DNA of 38,560 nucleotides from positions 1 to 38,560 of the forward strand of contig CAZUXW010000021.1 of assembly GCA_964624625.1 (NCBI GenBank). The letters run 5' to 3'. The notes under the pieces are model-generated. The model searched no databases. It was not told the origin of the DNA and saw only the letters and a list, made by a program, of their open reading frames with translations. The position numbers and the translations under genes are program-made. Positions 8,133 to 16,648 of the stretch are shown one piece after another (the stretch's first letter is position 1; every line of letters begins with the position of its first letter). This DNA is from PALSA-1180 sp964624625 (GTDB lineage Bacteria; Oederibacteriota; Muellerivitia; Muellerivitales; Muellerivitaceae).

Positions 8133-8594
8133 CTAGGCCGCCGTGCTCGGTTTGGGCGGAAGCCAAGCCACCGTCATCCAAAAATCATGAAGTTTTTTGA
8201 CTACGTTGATATAGCCCTCAATACCGGCGGGTTTGACGATATAGCAGGCCGCGTTCAATTCATAAACTTCCTTGACGTCCAAATCCGCCTTGGAGCCGGT
8301 CAGGACAAAGACGGGAATCGTCTTGAAAAGATTTTCGCTCTTTATCCGCCTCAGGAAAGCCCGGCCGTCCATACCCGGAAGATTGAGATCCAACAGGATG
8401 AAGTCCGGGGTCTTGGCTCCGGCCTGCTTTCCCGTACGGTTCAAATAGTCGAGAGCCTCCTCGCCTGTGCCCACCACATTCAAGCGGCCCTGAACCCGGT
8501 TTTCCTTGAATGCCTCTCTTATCAAGAGGACGTCCGTCGGACTGTCTTCCACCATCAGGATTTCAAAAACACCTTTTACGGTTGAGTTAGGCAA
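8133..8594 (-). CDS. Single-domain response regulator, Rcp1-like
   Basis: A stand-alone receiver of about 153 residues: VEDSPTD acidic pocket near the N-terminus, phospho-acceptor Asp69 in LLDLNLPGMDG, VLTGS threonine, and IVKPAG lysine. There is no output domain. The tail DFWMTVAWLPPKP is typical of Rcp1-type receivers that relay from phytochrome-like or hybrid kinases. The TTG at 8594 is preferred because AAGGAG sits six bases before it; ATG 8609 in the same frame encodes that RBS and has none of its own. The gene is divergent from the HAMP-array kinase, which makes that kinase a plausible partner. Confidence 0.88.
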   Translation of the reverse strand: MPNSTVKGVFEILMVEDSPTDVLLIREAFKENRVQGRLNVVGTGEEALDYLNRTGKQAGAKTPDFILLDLNLPGMDGRAFLRRIKSENLFKTIPVFVLTGSKADLDVKEVYELNAACYIVKPAGIEGYINVVKKLHDFWMTVAWLPPKPSTAA

Positions 8595-8758
8595 TGACGG
8601 CTCCTTCATGAAATGGCAAGCGGTATCCGAACAACGCCTCTGAAATGCGATTCACTATAACAAGCATACCTCGATATGCCCGAATTAGTTCTAACCAATC
8701 CGAAACAGATTTTTTCCCAGGATGTAACCGATCCGTTTTAACCGGCTCCATGGGAGGT

Positions 8759-8790
8759 ATCAAAACGAGAGTTCGAAAAATCAGTTTGAT
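8759..8790. promoter_or_regulatory. Paired upstream activator-like sites
   Basis: ATCAAAACGAG (8759-8769) and ATCAGTTTGAT (8780-8790) start 21 bp apart, the same phasing as the pairs at 3461, 19756, 25718 and 37123. They lie about 100 bp upstream of P4. The rest of the 8595-8923 intergenic region shows no gene. Confidence 0.5.
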
Positions 8791-8889
8791 CGGCCCTCAA
8801 AATATCCGGCCGTTTAATAATTGAAACCGCCCCAGCGGCCATTGTTTTTCTCGCTTTTGAAAAAGGAAGCCTTCCCTCTCGAAAGGCCG

Positions 8890-8907
8890 GCGGTATGGAA
8901 CTTGCTT
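8890..8907 (+). promoter_or_regulatory. Sigma-54-type promoter candidate (P4)
   Basis: GCGGTATGGAACTTGCTTTT has GG at 8892-8893 and GC at 8904-8905 with N10 between, and closely resembles P9 (GCGGTATAAAACTTGCTTTA). The predicted start (about 8917) falls inside the GGAGGA RBS at 8915-8920, leaving a leader of about seven bases. That is the main reason for doubt. Confidence 0.5.
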
Positions 8908-8923
8908 TTACATCGGAGGATCC

Positions 8924-11900
8924 ATGACCACTCAAACCAACCTAAAAACCGAATTCACCGAGCCTGATGCGTTGGACGTCAACCAGCTTCTGAAAACCAT
9001 GATGGCCTTGAAAAAAGGCGATTTTTCCGTCCGCCTGCCGGTGGAATGGATTGGAACCGCCGGCAAGATCGCCGACACTTTCAATGACGTGGTTGAGATG
9101 AACGAGCTGATGGCCATGGAGCTGGAACGCTTGCACCAAGCCGTCGCGAAGGAGGGAAAAATCAACCAACGGGCCCGTTTGGTGGAATTCACCGGCTCCT
9201 GGTCCCGGATGATGGAGTCGGTCAACACCCTGATCGACGAACTGGTGAGGCCTACCAGTGAAATGTCCCGGGTCATCGGGGCGGTAGCCAAGGGAGACCT
9301 TTCCCAGGAGGCGTCCTTGGAAGTGGGCGGCCGGCCTCTCGAGGGGGAATTTCTCCAAACCGGGCGGACCATCAACACCATGGTGGACCGCCTCCGGACC
9401 TTCACCTCGGAAGTCACCCGGGTGGCTCGGGAAGTCGGCACGGAAGGCAAACTCGGCGGCCAGGCCATTGTGCCGGGAGTCGCCGGCACCTGGAAGGATT
9501 TGGCCGACAACGTCAATCTCATGGCCGGCAATTTGACGAGCCAGGTGAGGAATATCGCGGACGTCACCCTTTCGGTGGCCCAGGGCGATCTTTCCAAAAA
9601 AATCACCGCCGATGTTCGGGGCGAGGTCCTGGTCCTAAAAGAAACCGTCAACACGATGGTGGACCAACTGCGGTCCTTCGCTTCGGAAGTGAGCCGGGTG
9701 GCGCTGGAGGTGGGAACCGAGGGAAAACTCGGGGGACAGGCCCAAGTGCCCGGCGCCGCGGGAACCTGGAAGGAATTGACGGACAACGTCAATTTCATGT
9801 CCTNNNNNNNNNNNNNNNNNNNNNNNNNNNNNNNNNNNNNNNNNNNNNNNNNNNNNNNNNNNNNNNNNNNNNNNNNNNNNNNNNNNNNNNNNNNNNNNNN
9901 NNNAGCCATCGCCCCCGGCGCCGCGGGAACCTGGAAGGAATTGACGGACAACGTCAATTTCATGTCCTCCAACCTGACCAGCCAGGTCCGCAATATCGCC
10001 GACATCACCACCGCCGTGGCCAACGGCGATTTTTCCAAAAAAATCACCGCCGACGTCCGGGGCGAGTTTCTCCAGTTGAAGGAAAAGGTCAACACCATGG
10101 TGGACCAGCTCAGCCTCTTCACCTCCGAGGTCACCCGCGTGGCCCGCGAGGTGGGCGTGGAGGGCAAGCTCAGCGGACAAGCCATCGCCCCCGGCGCCGC
10201 GGGAACCTGGAAGGAATTGACGGACAACGTCAATCAGCTGGCGGCCAACTTAACCACCCAGGTTCGCGCCATTTCGGAGGTGGTCAGCGCCGTGGCGAGC
10301 GGGGACCTGACCCGCTCCATCCGCATGGACGCCAGGGGCGAGGTGGAAACCTTGAAGGACACCATCAACCAGATGATCTCCAACCTCCGGGGAACCACCC
10401 TCAAAAATTCCGAGCAGGTCTGGCTGAAGACCAACTTGGCCCGATTCACTCTCATGCTCCAGGGCCAAAGGGACTTGCCGACCGTGGCCAAGGCCATCCT
10501 CTCCGAACTCAACCAGGTGGTCTCGGCCCAACACAGCGCCTTCTACATCGCCGATTCCCCGGATTCAGGCGCGACCCGCCTGAAACTTCTTTCCAGTTTC
10601 GCCTATCGTCCCAGGCCCGAACTGCCTCAGGAGTTCGCCCTGGGCGAGGGTTTGGTGGGCCAATGCGCCCAGGAAAAAACAATGCTTTTATTGACCAATG
10701 TTCCCGGAAATTACATCCGAATCAACTCAAGCCTGGGGGAGGCGACTCCCCTGAACCTGGTGGTATTGCCCGCCCTTTTCGAGGGAAAGATTAAGGGCGT
10801 GCTGGAATTAGCCTCCTTTGAGGTCTTTACCCCTTCCCATCTGGCCTTCTTGGAACAGCTGATGGAAAGCATCGGCATCGTCATCAACACCCTGGAAGCC
10901 AATCTGCGGACCGAAACCCTGTTGAAAAACGTGCAAAGCCAGCAGGAGGAATTACAGAAATCCAACCTGGACCTGGAGGAAAAAGCCCACCAATTGGCCC
11001 TGACCTCCAAGTACAAAACCGAGTTCCTTTCCAATATGTCCCACGAATTACGCACGCCCTTGAACAGCATGCTGATCCTGTCCCAACAACTGGCCGAGGA
11101 TTCCAAAAGCCTCACTCCCAAACAAGTGGAATACGCGCGCACCATTCACGCCTCGGGCGGGGACTTACTGCTCCTGATCAATGACATCCTGGACCTGGCC
11201 AAGGTCGAGTCCGGCACTCTGTCCCTCGACATGATTGATCTCCCCTTCAGTGAAATCAGGGAACGCTTGGAGCGGCTGTTCCGCCACGTGGCCGAGGGCC
11301 GAGGGCTTCAATTCACATTCGAATTCGACCCCAAGCTGGGAAACAATATTCACACCGACGCCAAGCGGCTGGAGCAGGTATTGAGGAATCTTTTGGCCAA
11401 CGCCTTTAAGTTTACGCAAAAAGGCCAGGTCAAGCTCAAAGTAGCCCCTGCGACCGACGGCTGGAGCCAGGATCATCCGGTTTTAAGCAAGGCCAAGGAA
11501 GTCATCGCCTTCTCCGTCGTCGATACGGGAATCGGCATTCCGGAAAACAAGCAGAAAATCATCTTCGAGGCTTTTCAACAAGCGGAGAGCGGCACCAGCC
11601 GCAAATACGGCGGGACGGGATTGGGCCTGTCGATCAGCCGTGAACTCGCGAAACTGTTGGGGGGGCAGTTGTCTTTATCCCAAAGCCGGCCCGGACAAGG
11701 CAGCACCTTTGTTCTTTTCATGCCCAAAAACTACAGCCCGGACAACAGCCCGACGGTTCCCGGTTCCGCCGCTACTCCGGCGCAAAAGGAGGCCCAAGAG
11801 ACTTCCGGTTTTCTGGGCGAATTGATGGAGAGCCGCAAAATGACCCAAGTATTCACCCAACCGCCCGAGGACAAAAGAATCGGCGTGGTATCGGCCCACC

Positions 11901-12289
11901 CCTCCCTTCCCCTCCTGGCCGGCCGCAAGGTGCTGGTGGTGGACGACGATATACGGAATATTTTCGCCATGACGAGCCTTTTGGAAAACCAGCAAATGAA
12001 GGTCTTGTCCGCCGAGGGCGGCCGTGAGGCGATTGGCCTGCTGGACAAAATTCATGACATCGAAATCGTGCTGATGGACATCATGATGCCGGAAATGGAT
12101 GGCTACGACACCATGCAGGCCATCCGCCGGAAGGAGGCCCTCAAAAGCCTTCCGATCATCGCCTTGACCGCCAAGGCCATGAAAGGCGATCGGGAAAAGT
12201 GCATTGAGTCCGGGGCCACGGATTACATCACGAAACCCGTGGATACGGAGCAGCTGTTGGGGTTGATGAGCCTTTTACTCAAGCAATAA
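8924..12289 (+). CDS. Soluble HAMP-array hybrid histidine kinase (HAMPn-GAF-HisKA-HATPase-REC), interrupted by a gap
   Basis: A cytoplasmic hybrid kinase of the Nik1/group III type with no membrane segment. The N-terminal half is a poly-HAMP array of 92-residue (276-nt) units with motifs GKLGGQA, GAAGTWKELTDNVN, GDLSKKITADVRGE and NTMVDQL. Four units are visible and a 100-N gap (9804-9903) interrupts them. A GAF-like domain follows (about 510-655), then a coiled coil, HisKA with NMSHELRTPLNS (His707), an ATPase with DTGIGIPE and GTGLGLSIS, and a receiver with Asp1052 in LMDIMMPEMDG; numbers count the Ns as drawn. The strong RBS GGAGGA precedes ATG 8924. Two receiver/coiled-coil genes follow directly. 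Group III kinases are best known from osmotic and stress signalling; the signal here is unknown. Confidence 0.92.
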   Translation: MTTQTNLKTEFTEPDALDVNQLLKTMMALKKGDFSVRLPVEWIGTAGKIADTFNDVVEMNELMAMELERLHQAVAKEGKINQRARLVEFTGSWSRMMESVNTLIDELVRPTSEMSRVIGAVAKGDLSQEASLEVGGRPLEGEFLQTGRTINTMVDRLRTFTSEVTRVAREVGTEGKLGGQAIVPGVAGTWKDLADNVNLMAGNLTSQVRNIADVTLSVAQGDLSKKITADVRGEVLVLKETVNTMVDQLRSFASEVSRVALEVGTEGKLGGQAQVPGAAGTWKELTDNVNFMSXXXXXXXXXXXXXXXXXXXXXXXXXXXXXXXXXXAIAPGAAGTWKELTDNVNFMSSNLTSQVRNIADITTAVANGDFSKKITADVRGEFLQLKEKVNTMVDQLSLFTSEVTRVAREVGVEGKLSGQAIAPGAAGTWKELTDNVNQLAANLTTQVRAISEVVSAVASGDLTRSIRMDARGEVETLKDTINQMISNLRGTTLKNSEQVWLKTNLARFTLMLQGQRDLPTVAKAILSELNQVVSAQHSAFYIADSPDSGATRLKLLSSFAYRPRPELPQEFALGEGLVGQCAQEKTMLLLTNVPGNYIRINSSLGEATPLNLVVLPALFEGKIKGVLELASFEVFTPSHLAFLEQLMESIGIVINTLEANLRTETLLKNVQSQQEELQKSNLDLEEKAHQLALTSKYKTEFLSNMSHELRTPLNSMLILSQQLAEDSKSLTPKQVEYARTIHASGGDLLLLINDILDLAKVESGTLSLDMIDLPFSEIRERLERLFRHVAEGRGLQFTFEFDPKLGNNIHTDAKRLEQVLRNLLANAFKFTQKGQVKLKVAPATDGWSQDHPVLSKAKEVIAFSVVDTGIGIPENKQKIIFEAFQQAESGTSRKYGGTGLGLSISRELAKLLGGQLSLSQSRPGQGSTFVLFMPKNYSPDNSPTVPGSAATPAQKEAQETSGFLGELMESRKMTQVFTQPPEDKRIGVVSAHPSLPLLAGRKVLVVDDDIRNIFAMTSLLENQQMKVLSAEGGREAIGLLDKIHDIEIVLMDIMMPEMDGYDTMQAIRRKEALKSLPIIALTAKAMKGDREKCIESGATDYITKPVDTEQLLGLMSLLLKQ
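9804..9903. other. Assembly gap (100 N) inside the HAMP array, real missing sequence
   Basis: The last 55 bases before the gap (9749-9803) recur at 9914-9968. The first 55 bases after it (9904-9958) recur at 10180-10234. The contig ends therefore sit on repeated 55-mers. From the 276-nt unit spacing the missing piece should be 211 nt, or 211 plus multiples of 276. Both 100 and 211 leave the frame intact. Confidence 0.85.
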
Positions 12290-12300
12290 GGGATAAACCA

Positions 12301-12906
12301 TTGGCGGAGCAAGATTCGAAGGTCAATATACTTTTAGTGGATGACGAGCCGGCGAACCTGCTGGCTCTGGAAGCCGTCCTGGAAAGCCTGGGGCAAAACC
12401 TGGTGAAGGCGCACTCCGGGGAAGAAGTCTTAAGACAATTGATCCAAAGGGATTTCGCGGTCATCCTCTTGGACGTCCTGATGCCGGGAATGAGCGGTTT
12501 CGAGACCGCCGCGCGGATCCGCCAAAGGGACCATAGCCGAACGACGCCCATCCTTTTCATGACGGCCATGGGAAACCCCGAAACCGAGATGTTCCAGGCC
12601 TATGCCCTGGGAGCCATCGACTATCTCGTCAAGCCCTTCACCCCGGCGGTACTGAGGTCCAAGGTGAGGGTCTTAATGGACATCTACCGCAAAACACGGG
12701 AATTGCGCCAGCTGAACGAGGCTTTGACCCTCAAGCTCCAGTCCGCCGAAGCCTCGGCCACAGCGCTCAAAAACGAAAACGAGAACTACAAGAGGACCGG
12801 CGAGCTATTGCGCCGGTCCGAAGAGGAATTAAAAAAGCTCAACTCCAGCTTGGAAGCGAAAGCTGCCGGCCGGGACTCGGAGTCGAAAAAAGCGCCCGCC
12901 CGCTGA
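12301..12906 (+). CDS. Response regulator: receiver plus C-terminal coiled coil (copy 1)
   Basis: A 201-residue protein. The receiver occupies about 1-125 with VDDEPAN, Asp58 in LLDVLMPGMSG, FMTAM and YLVKPF. A charged coiled-coil tail follows (about 128-190) in place of a DNA-binding domain. The start is TTG 12301, with AAGGGA eight bases before it and only 11 nt after the hybrid kinase stop, so it is almost certainly co-transcribed. It probably takes phosphate from the HAMP-array kinase. The output is unknown; the coiled coil suggests partner binding or control of oligomerisation. Confidence 0.88.
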   Translation: MAEQDSKVNILLVDDEPANLLALEAVLESLGQNLVKAHSGEEVLRQLIQRDFAVILLDVLMPGMSGFETAARIRQRDHSRTTPILFMTAMGNPETEMFQAYALGAIDYLVKPFTPAVLRSKVRVLMDIYRKTRELRQLNEALTLKLQSAEASATALKNENENYKRTGELLRRSEEELKKLNSSLEAKAAGRDSESKKAPAR

Positions 12907-12995
12907 CCTGACATTCAGGACAGCCGGGAAAATTTCATCAACAGCGCCGTCCCTTTCCCTCGAGGGATTGGAGTCAAGCCGCAAGGAGATCGACC

Positions 12996-13601
12996 GTGAG
13001 CGAACAGGAACCGAAGGTTAACATTCTTTTAGTGGACGACCATCCCGCCAATCTATTGGCCCTGGAAGCCATTTTGGGGGACTTAGGCCAAACCCTGGTC
13101 AAGGCCCACTCGGGCGAGGAGGCCCTCCGCCATCTCATTGATCAGGATTTCGCGGTCATCCTTTTGGACGTATTGATGCCGGGAATGAATGGTTTCGAGA
13201 CCGCGGCCTTGATCCGGGAACGGGAACGCACCAAACACATGCCGATCATTTTCCTGACGGCCGGCGGAAAAACCGAGACGGAAATGTTCCAGGGATACGC
13301 CGTAGGAGCCATCGATTACCTGCTCAAACCCATCCGGCCGGCTGTCCTGAGGTCCAAAGTGCTGGTATTGTTGGACCTTTACCGCAAGTCGACCGAGGTG
13401 AAGCGGTTGAGGATTGAACTATCGGACAGCGTTAAGGAAGTCGGGGCCCTCCGGTTGCTGTTAAAAACCGAAAACGAAATCCGCTTAAGAACCGAGGATC
13501 AGCTTCGGCTTTTGGAAAAGGACTTGAAAAATCCAAACTCCGACTCAAAGAAAAAATCCAACGAGCCGGCCGCCACGGCCAAAATGAACCCCGCCCCTTA
13601 A
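12996..13601 (+). CDS. Response regulator: receiver plus C-terminal coiled coil (copy 2)
   Basis: A 201-residue paralog of the gene 89 nt upstream, identical in length and very similar through the receiver (VNILLVDDHPAN, Asp58 in LLDVLMPGMNG, IDYLLKP). The tails have diverged: this copy ends in a Lys/Ser/Asn/Pro-rich stretch. The start is GTG 12996, with AAGGAG seven bases before it. The pair arose by tandem duplication, and a divided relay from one kinase is plausible. It is convergent with the DUF2243 gene, and no convincing terminator was seen in 13602-13650. Confidence 0.88.
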   Translation: MSEQEPKVNILLVDDHPANLLALEAILGDLGQTLVKAHSGEEALRHLIDQDFAVILLDVLMPGMNGFETAALIRERERTKHMPIIFLTAGGKTETEMFQGYAVGAIDYLLKPIRPAVLRSKVLVLLDLYRKSTEVKRLRIELSDSVKEVGALRLLLKTENEIRLRTEDQLRLLEKDLKNPNSDSKKKSNEPAATAKMNPAP

Positions 13602-13650
13602 TCCCTTTACAAAAAATTCAGGGAATGTCCCGCCTCACCTAGTCCGTTTT

Positions 13651-14142
13651 TTATCCCCCGCCCCGGGAAATCTTGTCCCCCCGCCCCTTGAAAATGAATC
13701 CAAAGCCGCCCAGCAGCATCCCGGCGCCAAACAACAAAAAAACCGCGTCCCAAGCCGCCTGATGGGCCGCGACCTCAACCACATGGTGAATGCCAAGGAA
13801 TTGATGGTCAAGGAGGCCTTCCACGAGGTTGAAAAGTCCCCACCCAACCATTAGCGAGCCTAAAAAGGTTTTTCCGGACCAGGGAACATCCCTTCGTTGT
13901 CCCGCCCGCCAAAGAAGGGCCAGCCCCGCCGCCGTCATGACCCAAACCGCGGAATGGAAAATGCCGTCCCAAAACATATTCACTTTGAGGTTCACTAAGT
14001 TATTGGGCGGAAACATCGAGGAAAGCATATGGTGCCATTGCAGGATTTGGTGAAATACAATCCCATCCACGAAACCCCCGAGCCCAGCCCCGATCAACAG
14101 GCCCGAGCTCATTAAAGGTCCCCGCCGTATTTTTCCTTTCAT
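13651..14142 (-). CDS. DUF2243 membrane protein
   Basis: A 163-residue integral membrane protein with four predicted helices: GLLIGAGLGGFVDGIVFHQI, the segment around SAVWVMTAAGLALLW, the one around FLGSLMVGWGLFNLVEGL, and AVFLLFGAGMLLGGFGFIF. Histidines cluster at HQILQWHHML, GLLDHQFLGIHH and AAHQ, which is characteristic of DUF2243. This could mean a metal or heme site, but the family function is not established. AAGGGGCGG precedes ATG 14142, which abuts the stop of the CPLC gene upstream. It is the last gene of the six-gene run starting at 17038. Confidence 0.85.
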   Translation of the reverse strand: MKGKIRRGPLMSSGLLIGAGLGGFVDGIVFHQILQWHHMLSSMFPPNNLVNLKVNMFWDGIFHSAVWVMTAAGLALLWRAGQRRDVPWSGKTFLGSLMVGWGLFNLVEGLLDHQFLGIHHVVEVAAHQAAWDAVFLLFGAGMLLGGFGFIFKGRGDKISRGGG

Positions 14143-14361
14143 CTACCGCCCCTTCCCAGCCAAGCCCATGAGCTCATCGGCGCGGTAAATTCCGACGGCC
14201 AAAGCCGCCAGTACCGGGATCGGCAGCAAAACGAGGAGGAGGTTGATTCCGAAGGCCTGGGAGTAGATCACCGCCGCAACTTGCGCCCGGCACAAAGGAC
14301 AAGCCGATAAGTTTTCCGTCAAATTGATCAGCGGGAGTATCCAACATAATGTTTTTCCCAT
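14143..14361 (-). CDS. Small CPLC-motif membrane protein
   Basis: A 72-residue protein with an N-terminal hydrophobic segment (MGKTLCWILPLINLTENLSA), then ACPLCRAQ, one helix (NLLLVLLPIPVLAALAVGI), and a basic tail. CPLC directly after a signal-like segment suggests an exported or periplasm-facing CxxC, possibly redox or metal binding. ATG 14361 is preferred: AGGGG is just upstream, and it avoids overlap with the oxidoreductase ending at 14369. An ATG at 14397 would add 12 unconvincing residues. Its stop codon abuts the DUF2243 start, so the two probably act together in the membrane. Confidence 0.7.
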   Translation of the reverse strand: MGKTLCWILPLINLTENLSACPLCRAQVAAVIYSQAFGINLLLVLLPIPVLAALAVGIYRADELMGLAGKGR

Positions 14362-14368
14362 GATTCCC

Positions 14369-15391
14369 CTAACGATCGATTGGGTGCGATCTTCCACTTT
14401 TCACACAGCGCCGCCAACCATCCAATACCTTCATATTGCCCAGGCTGTCCTCCCACGTCACGACCTTGCACTGCAGATCCCCCCGGAGGATGCATTCCCC
14501 GACCCGATCCACTTCCCAAGCGGGGATCGACCGGTCAACCCGGACCTTGATTTCCCTCGTTTTTTTCGAACCTGTCTTATGGATCAATATTCCCGCTTCC
14601 GTCGGTCGCCAAGGCGCCGGCAGGACCAGGGACCCTTTCGAGCCCAATACCCGCACGGTCCTTTCATCCACAAAGCGGATTCCACAGAGCAGGTCCGCCG
14701 TGATATTCCCCGGAAATCGCAAGGTCGCGGTGGCCCATTCCTCCACGCCCGTTCGGCCCAACTGTCCCACGCCTTCCACCCGAAAAGGGTCCAGGAATTT
14801 TTTGCCATGGCCTGCCCCCGCCAGTAACCGGGCCATGGATACGGTATAACAACCCACATCCAGGATGCTCCCGCCCCCCAACTCGCGGTTGAAAAGCCGG
14901 CCCTTGGGCTTGTAAGGCGCGTCAAAACAAAAGGAGGCCTGGATCCGGCGGACCTTTCCAATGGCCCCCTTTTGGATCAGGTCGACTACCTTGGCGGTTT
15001 GGGGGTGGCAGCGGTATTGGAAGGCCTCCATCAGGAAAACCTTATAACGCTTGGCCGCTTGAATCATGTCCTCCGCCTCGCGGGCGCTCATGGCCAGAGG
15101 TTTTTCGCAAAGAACGTGCTTCCCCGCCTTGGCGGCGGCGATGGCCCACCTGGCATGGAAGGGATGAGGGGTTCCTATATAAACGGCTTGGACGCCCGGT
15201 TCCCGCAAAAGTTCGGCGTAACTTCCGAAAGCCTTAGGAACGTGAAACTTTCGGGCGAACGCCCGCGCGGAAGAAGGGGTTCGGCTTCCCACCGCCGCCA
15301 AGGATCCCGTTTTGGAATCCCGGACTCCTTCCGCGAACACACCGGCAATATGCCCCGTGGCTAATATCCCCCATCTGACTTTTGACTTCAT
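14369..15391 (-). CDS. Gfo/Idh/MocA family oxidoreductase
   Basis: A 340-residue soluble NAD(P)-dependent oxidoreductase. The Rossmann fold opens with VRWGILATGHIAG. Then come YIGTPHPFHA and the family signature CEKPLAMS with the EKP lysine. The C-terminal alpha/beta domain includes MEAFQYRCHPQ and GGGSILDVGCYTVSMARLL, with the D..CY pattern of dimeric dihydrodiol dehydrogenase/glucose-fructose oxidoreductase relatives. The substrate, probably a sugar or polyol, cannot be assigned. The start at 15391 overlaps the DedA stop as ATGA, implying translational coupling. A longer frame to 15547 would overlap DedA by about 160 nt and is rejected. Confidence 0.9.
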   Translation of the reverse strand: MKSKVRWGILATGHIAGVFAEGVRDSKTGSLAAVGSRTPSSARAFARKFHVPKAFGSYAELLREPGVQAVYIGTPHPFHARWAIAAAKAGKHVLCEKPLAMSAREAEDMIQAAKRYKVFLMEAFQYRCHPQTAKVVDLIQKGAIGKVRRIQASFCFDAPYKPKGRLFNRELGGGSILDVGCYTVSMARLLAGAGHGKKFLDPFRVEGVGQLGRTGVEEWATATLRFPGNITADLLCGIRFVDERTVRVLGSKGSLVLPAPWRPTEAGILIHKTGSKKTREIKVRVDRSIPAWEVDRVGECILRGDLQCKVVTWEDSLGNMKVLDGWRRCVKSGRSHPIDR

Positions 15392-16026
15392 TTTCCCCAA
15401 AACCCCCAGGATTTTTTTTTGTAAACGGGATAGCCAAAAAAGGTGTAAACCGAATGCCTCAAGAACAGGCTCAAGAACAGGAGGACCAGGACCAAAAGAA
15501 AAACGTAAAGGAGCGTGTGAACCTTCCAAACATTGTGGAATCCCCACCGTTGCCCGAAATAATCACCCGCCAGCGTGTAAAGAACCGCGTAAATTGCCGA
15601 TCCTGCCAGGTTATAGAAAAGAAATGAGCGTCCCGGCGTTTTCCCCATCCCGGCTAAAATGCCGATAAAGGGATGCAGCAGGGCCACAAATCGCGCGAAA
15701 AAAACACCCTTGGACCCGTATCTTTTAAAAAAATGCTCCAAATGACGGACTCGTTGGTGGGTTAGCCGGAGCCAGCGGATCTTTTCAAGGAGAGGACGGC
15801 CATACCGCCTTCCCAGCCAATAGCTGCAATTGGTCCCCATGAAGCAGCCCCCCGTGGCAACCGCGACCGTCATCCCCAGGGAGAGGGTTCCCCTTCCCAC
15901 CAGGAGCCCGGCGCCTAAAAGCAAGGTATTCGCCGGCAAAGGGATCCCGAGATTATTTAAGAACAAGGCCAGGAATATGGCCGCGTATCCGTAATGATCC
16001 AGAAAGTGTTGCAGCCAATTGAGCAT
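15388..16026 (-). CDS. DedA/VTT family membrane protein
   Basis: A 212-residue protein with the DedA pattern: N-terminal amphipathic helix, re-entrant segment NNLGIPLPANTLLLGAG, then GTNCSYWLGRRYGR, FFARFVALLHPFIGILAGMG with the F.AR..P/H motif, and a final helix (LLYVFLLVLVLLFLSLFL). DedA proteins act in the inner membrane. Members have been linked to undecaprenyl-phosphate or phospholipid translocation and to proton-motive-force homeostasis. The histidine in ALLHPFIG replaces the more usual proline-rich context, and the basic tail is longer than usual. It is coupled to the oxidoreductase downstream. Confidence 0.88.
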   Translation of the reverse strand: MLNWLQHFLDHYGYAAIFLALFLNNLGIPLPANTLLLGAGLLVGRGTLSLGMTVAVATGGCFMGTNCSYWLGRRYGRPLLEKIRWLRLTHQRVRHLEHFFKRYGSKGVFFARFVALLHPFIGILAGMGKTPGRSFLFYNLAGSAIYAVLYTLAGDYFGQRWGFHNVWKVHTLLYVFLLVLVLLFLSLFLRHSVYTFFGYPVYKKKSWGFWGK

Positions 16027-16055
16027 CTCGGGCTTTCTCTCTCAAACTTTAATTT

Positions 16056-16625
16056 TTAGGCGCCGCTTTTTCTATGAAGGGTATTGATATCCCGATGCTC
16101 GAAAAGTTTATCCTGGCCCTTAATTTTGATATGGCTGTTTTGATCATAGGTAAAGCTGCCATCCGGATTGAACTTCATTTCAATTTCATACTTGACCGTT
16201 TGGAATTCCACATCCAAAAAAGGATTCGAGCAAATTCCAAAAGTATGGGCTCCCAGCACCGCCTTGAGTTTAAAGCTTTTATCCGCGGCCTTCGCGTGTC
16301 CGCCCGCGAGCAGGACCATTCCGCGGGGAATGGTCACACCCTTGAACAGAAGTTCTTCTTTCGGGTCCCACAGCCAATAGCCGACCTCGTCATGGAAGGG
16401 GTCGGCCTCTCCCAGGCGGAATGACTGGGTGGAGTAGCGCAGCCCGAACAATTTTTGCTCGTGATTGGCCACGGGATTCAAGGGAACGAGGACCATTTTT
16501 TCAGTGTATTGGTGATTGGTCTTTTGTCGTTCCGCCGAGGGAGCCGCGTCATCGCCCGGCCCCCCCTCCCAAACGCCGGCGAAGTTCCGCAAAGGCCCGA
16601 AATTTTCAAGGATTTCTTCATTCAT
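16056..16625 (-). CDS. Nitrobindin-like heme-binding beta-barrel protein
   Basis: A 189-residue soluble protein resembling the THAP4/nitrobindin-type FABP-like barrel. It has PLRNFAGVWEGG near the N-terminus (the L.G.W.G motif), FGLRYSTQSFRLGEADPFHD, GYWLWDP, KGVTIPRGMVLLAGG, and alternating beta strands to the end (YEIEMKFNPDGSFTYDQNS). Nitrobindins bind heme through a C-terminal-region histidine; HSHIK-like positions (NSHIKIKG) and FEHRD are candidates here, but the ligand cannot be fixed by eye. The start ATG 16625 has GGGAG upstream. It sits 23 nt after the pterin dehydratase, in the same run. Confidence 0.75.
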   Translation of the reverse strand: MNEEILENFGPLRNFAGVWEGGPGDDAAPSAERQKTNHQYTEKMVLVPLNPVANHEQKLFGLRYSTQSFRLGEADPFHDEVGYWLWDPKEELLFKGVTIPRGMVLLAGGHAKAADKSFKLKAVLGAHTFGICSNPFLDVEFQTVKYEIEMKFNPDGSFTYDQNSHIKIKGQDKLFEHRDINTLHRKSGA

Positions 16626-16648
16626 GAGATTGTCTCCCTATCCGATTT

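Noticed and set aside
8600..8745. Possible sigma-54 promoter for the minus-strand receiver at 8133-8594
   Set aside because: The nearest element (GCAAGCGGTATCC on plus, at about 8628) has a nine-base spacer instead of ten.
15392..15547. Longer N-terminus for the Gfo/Idh/MocA gene
   Set aside because: It would overlap DedA by about 160 nt. The Rossmann fold begins right after ATG 15391, which overlaps the DedA stop as ATGA.
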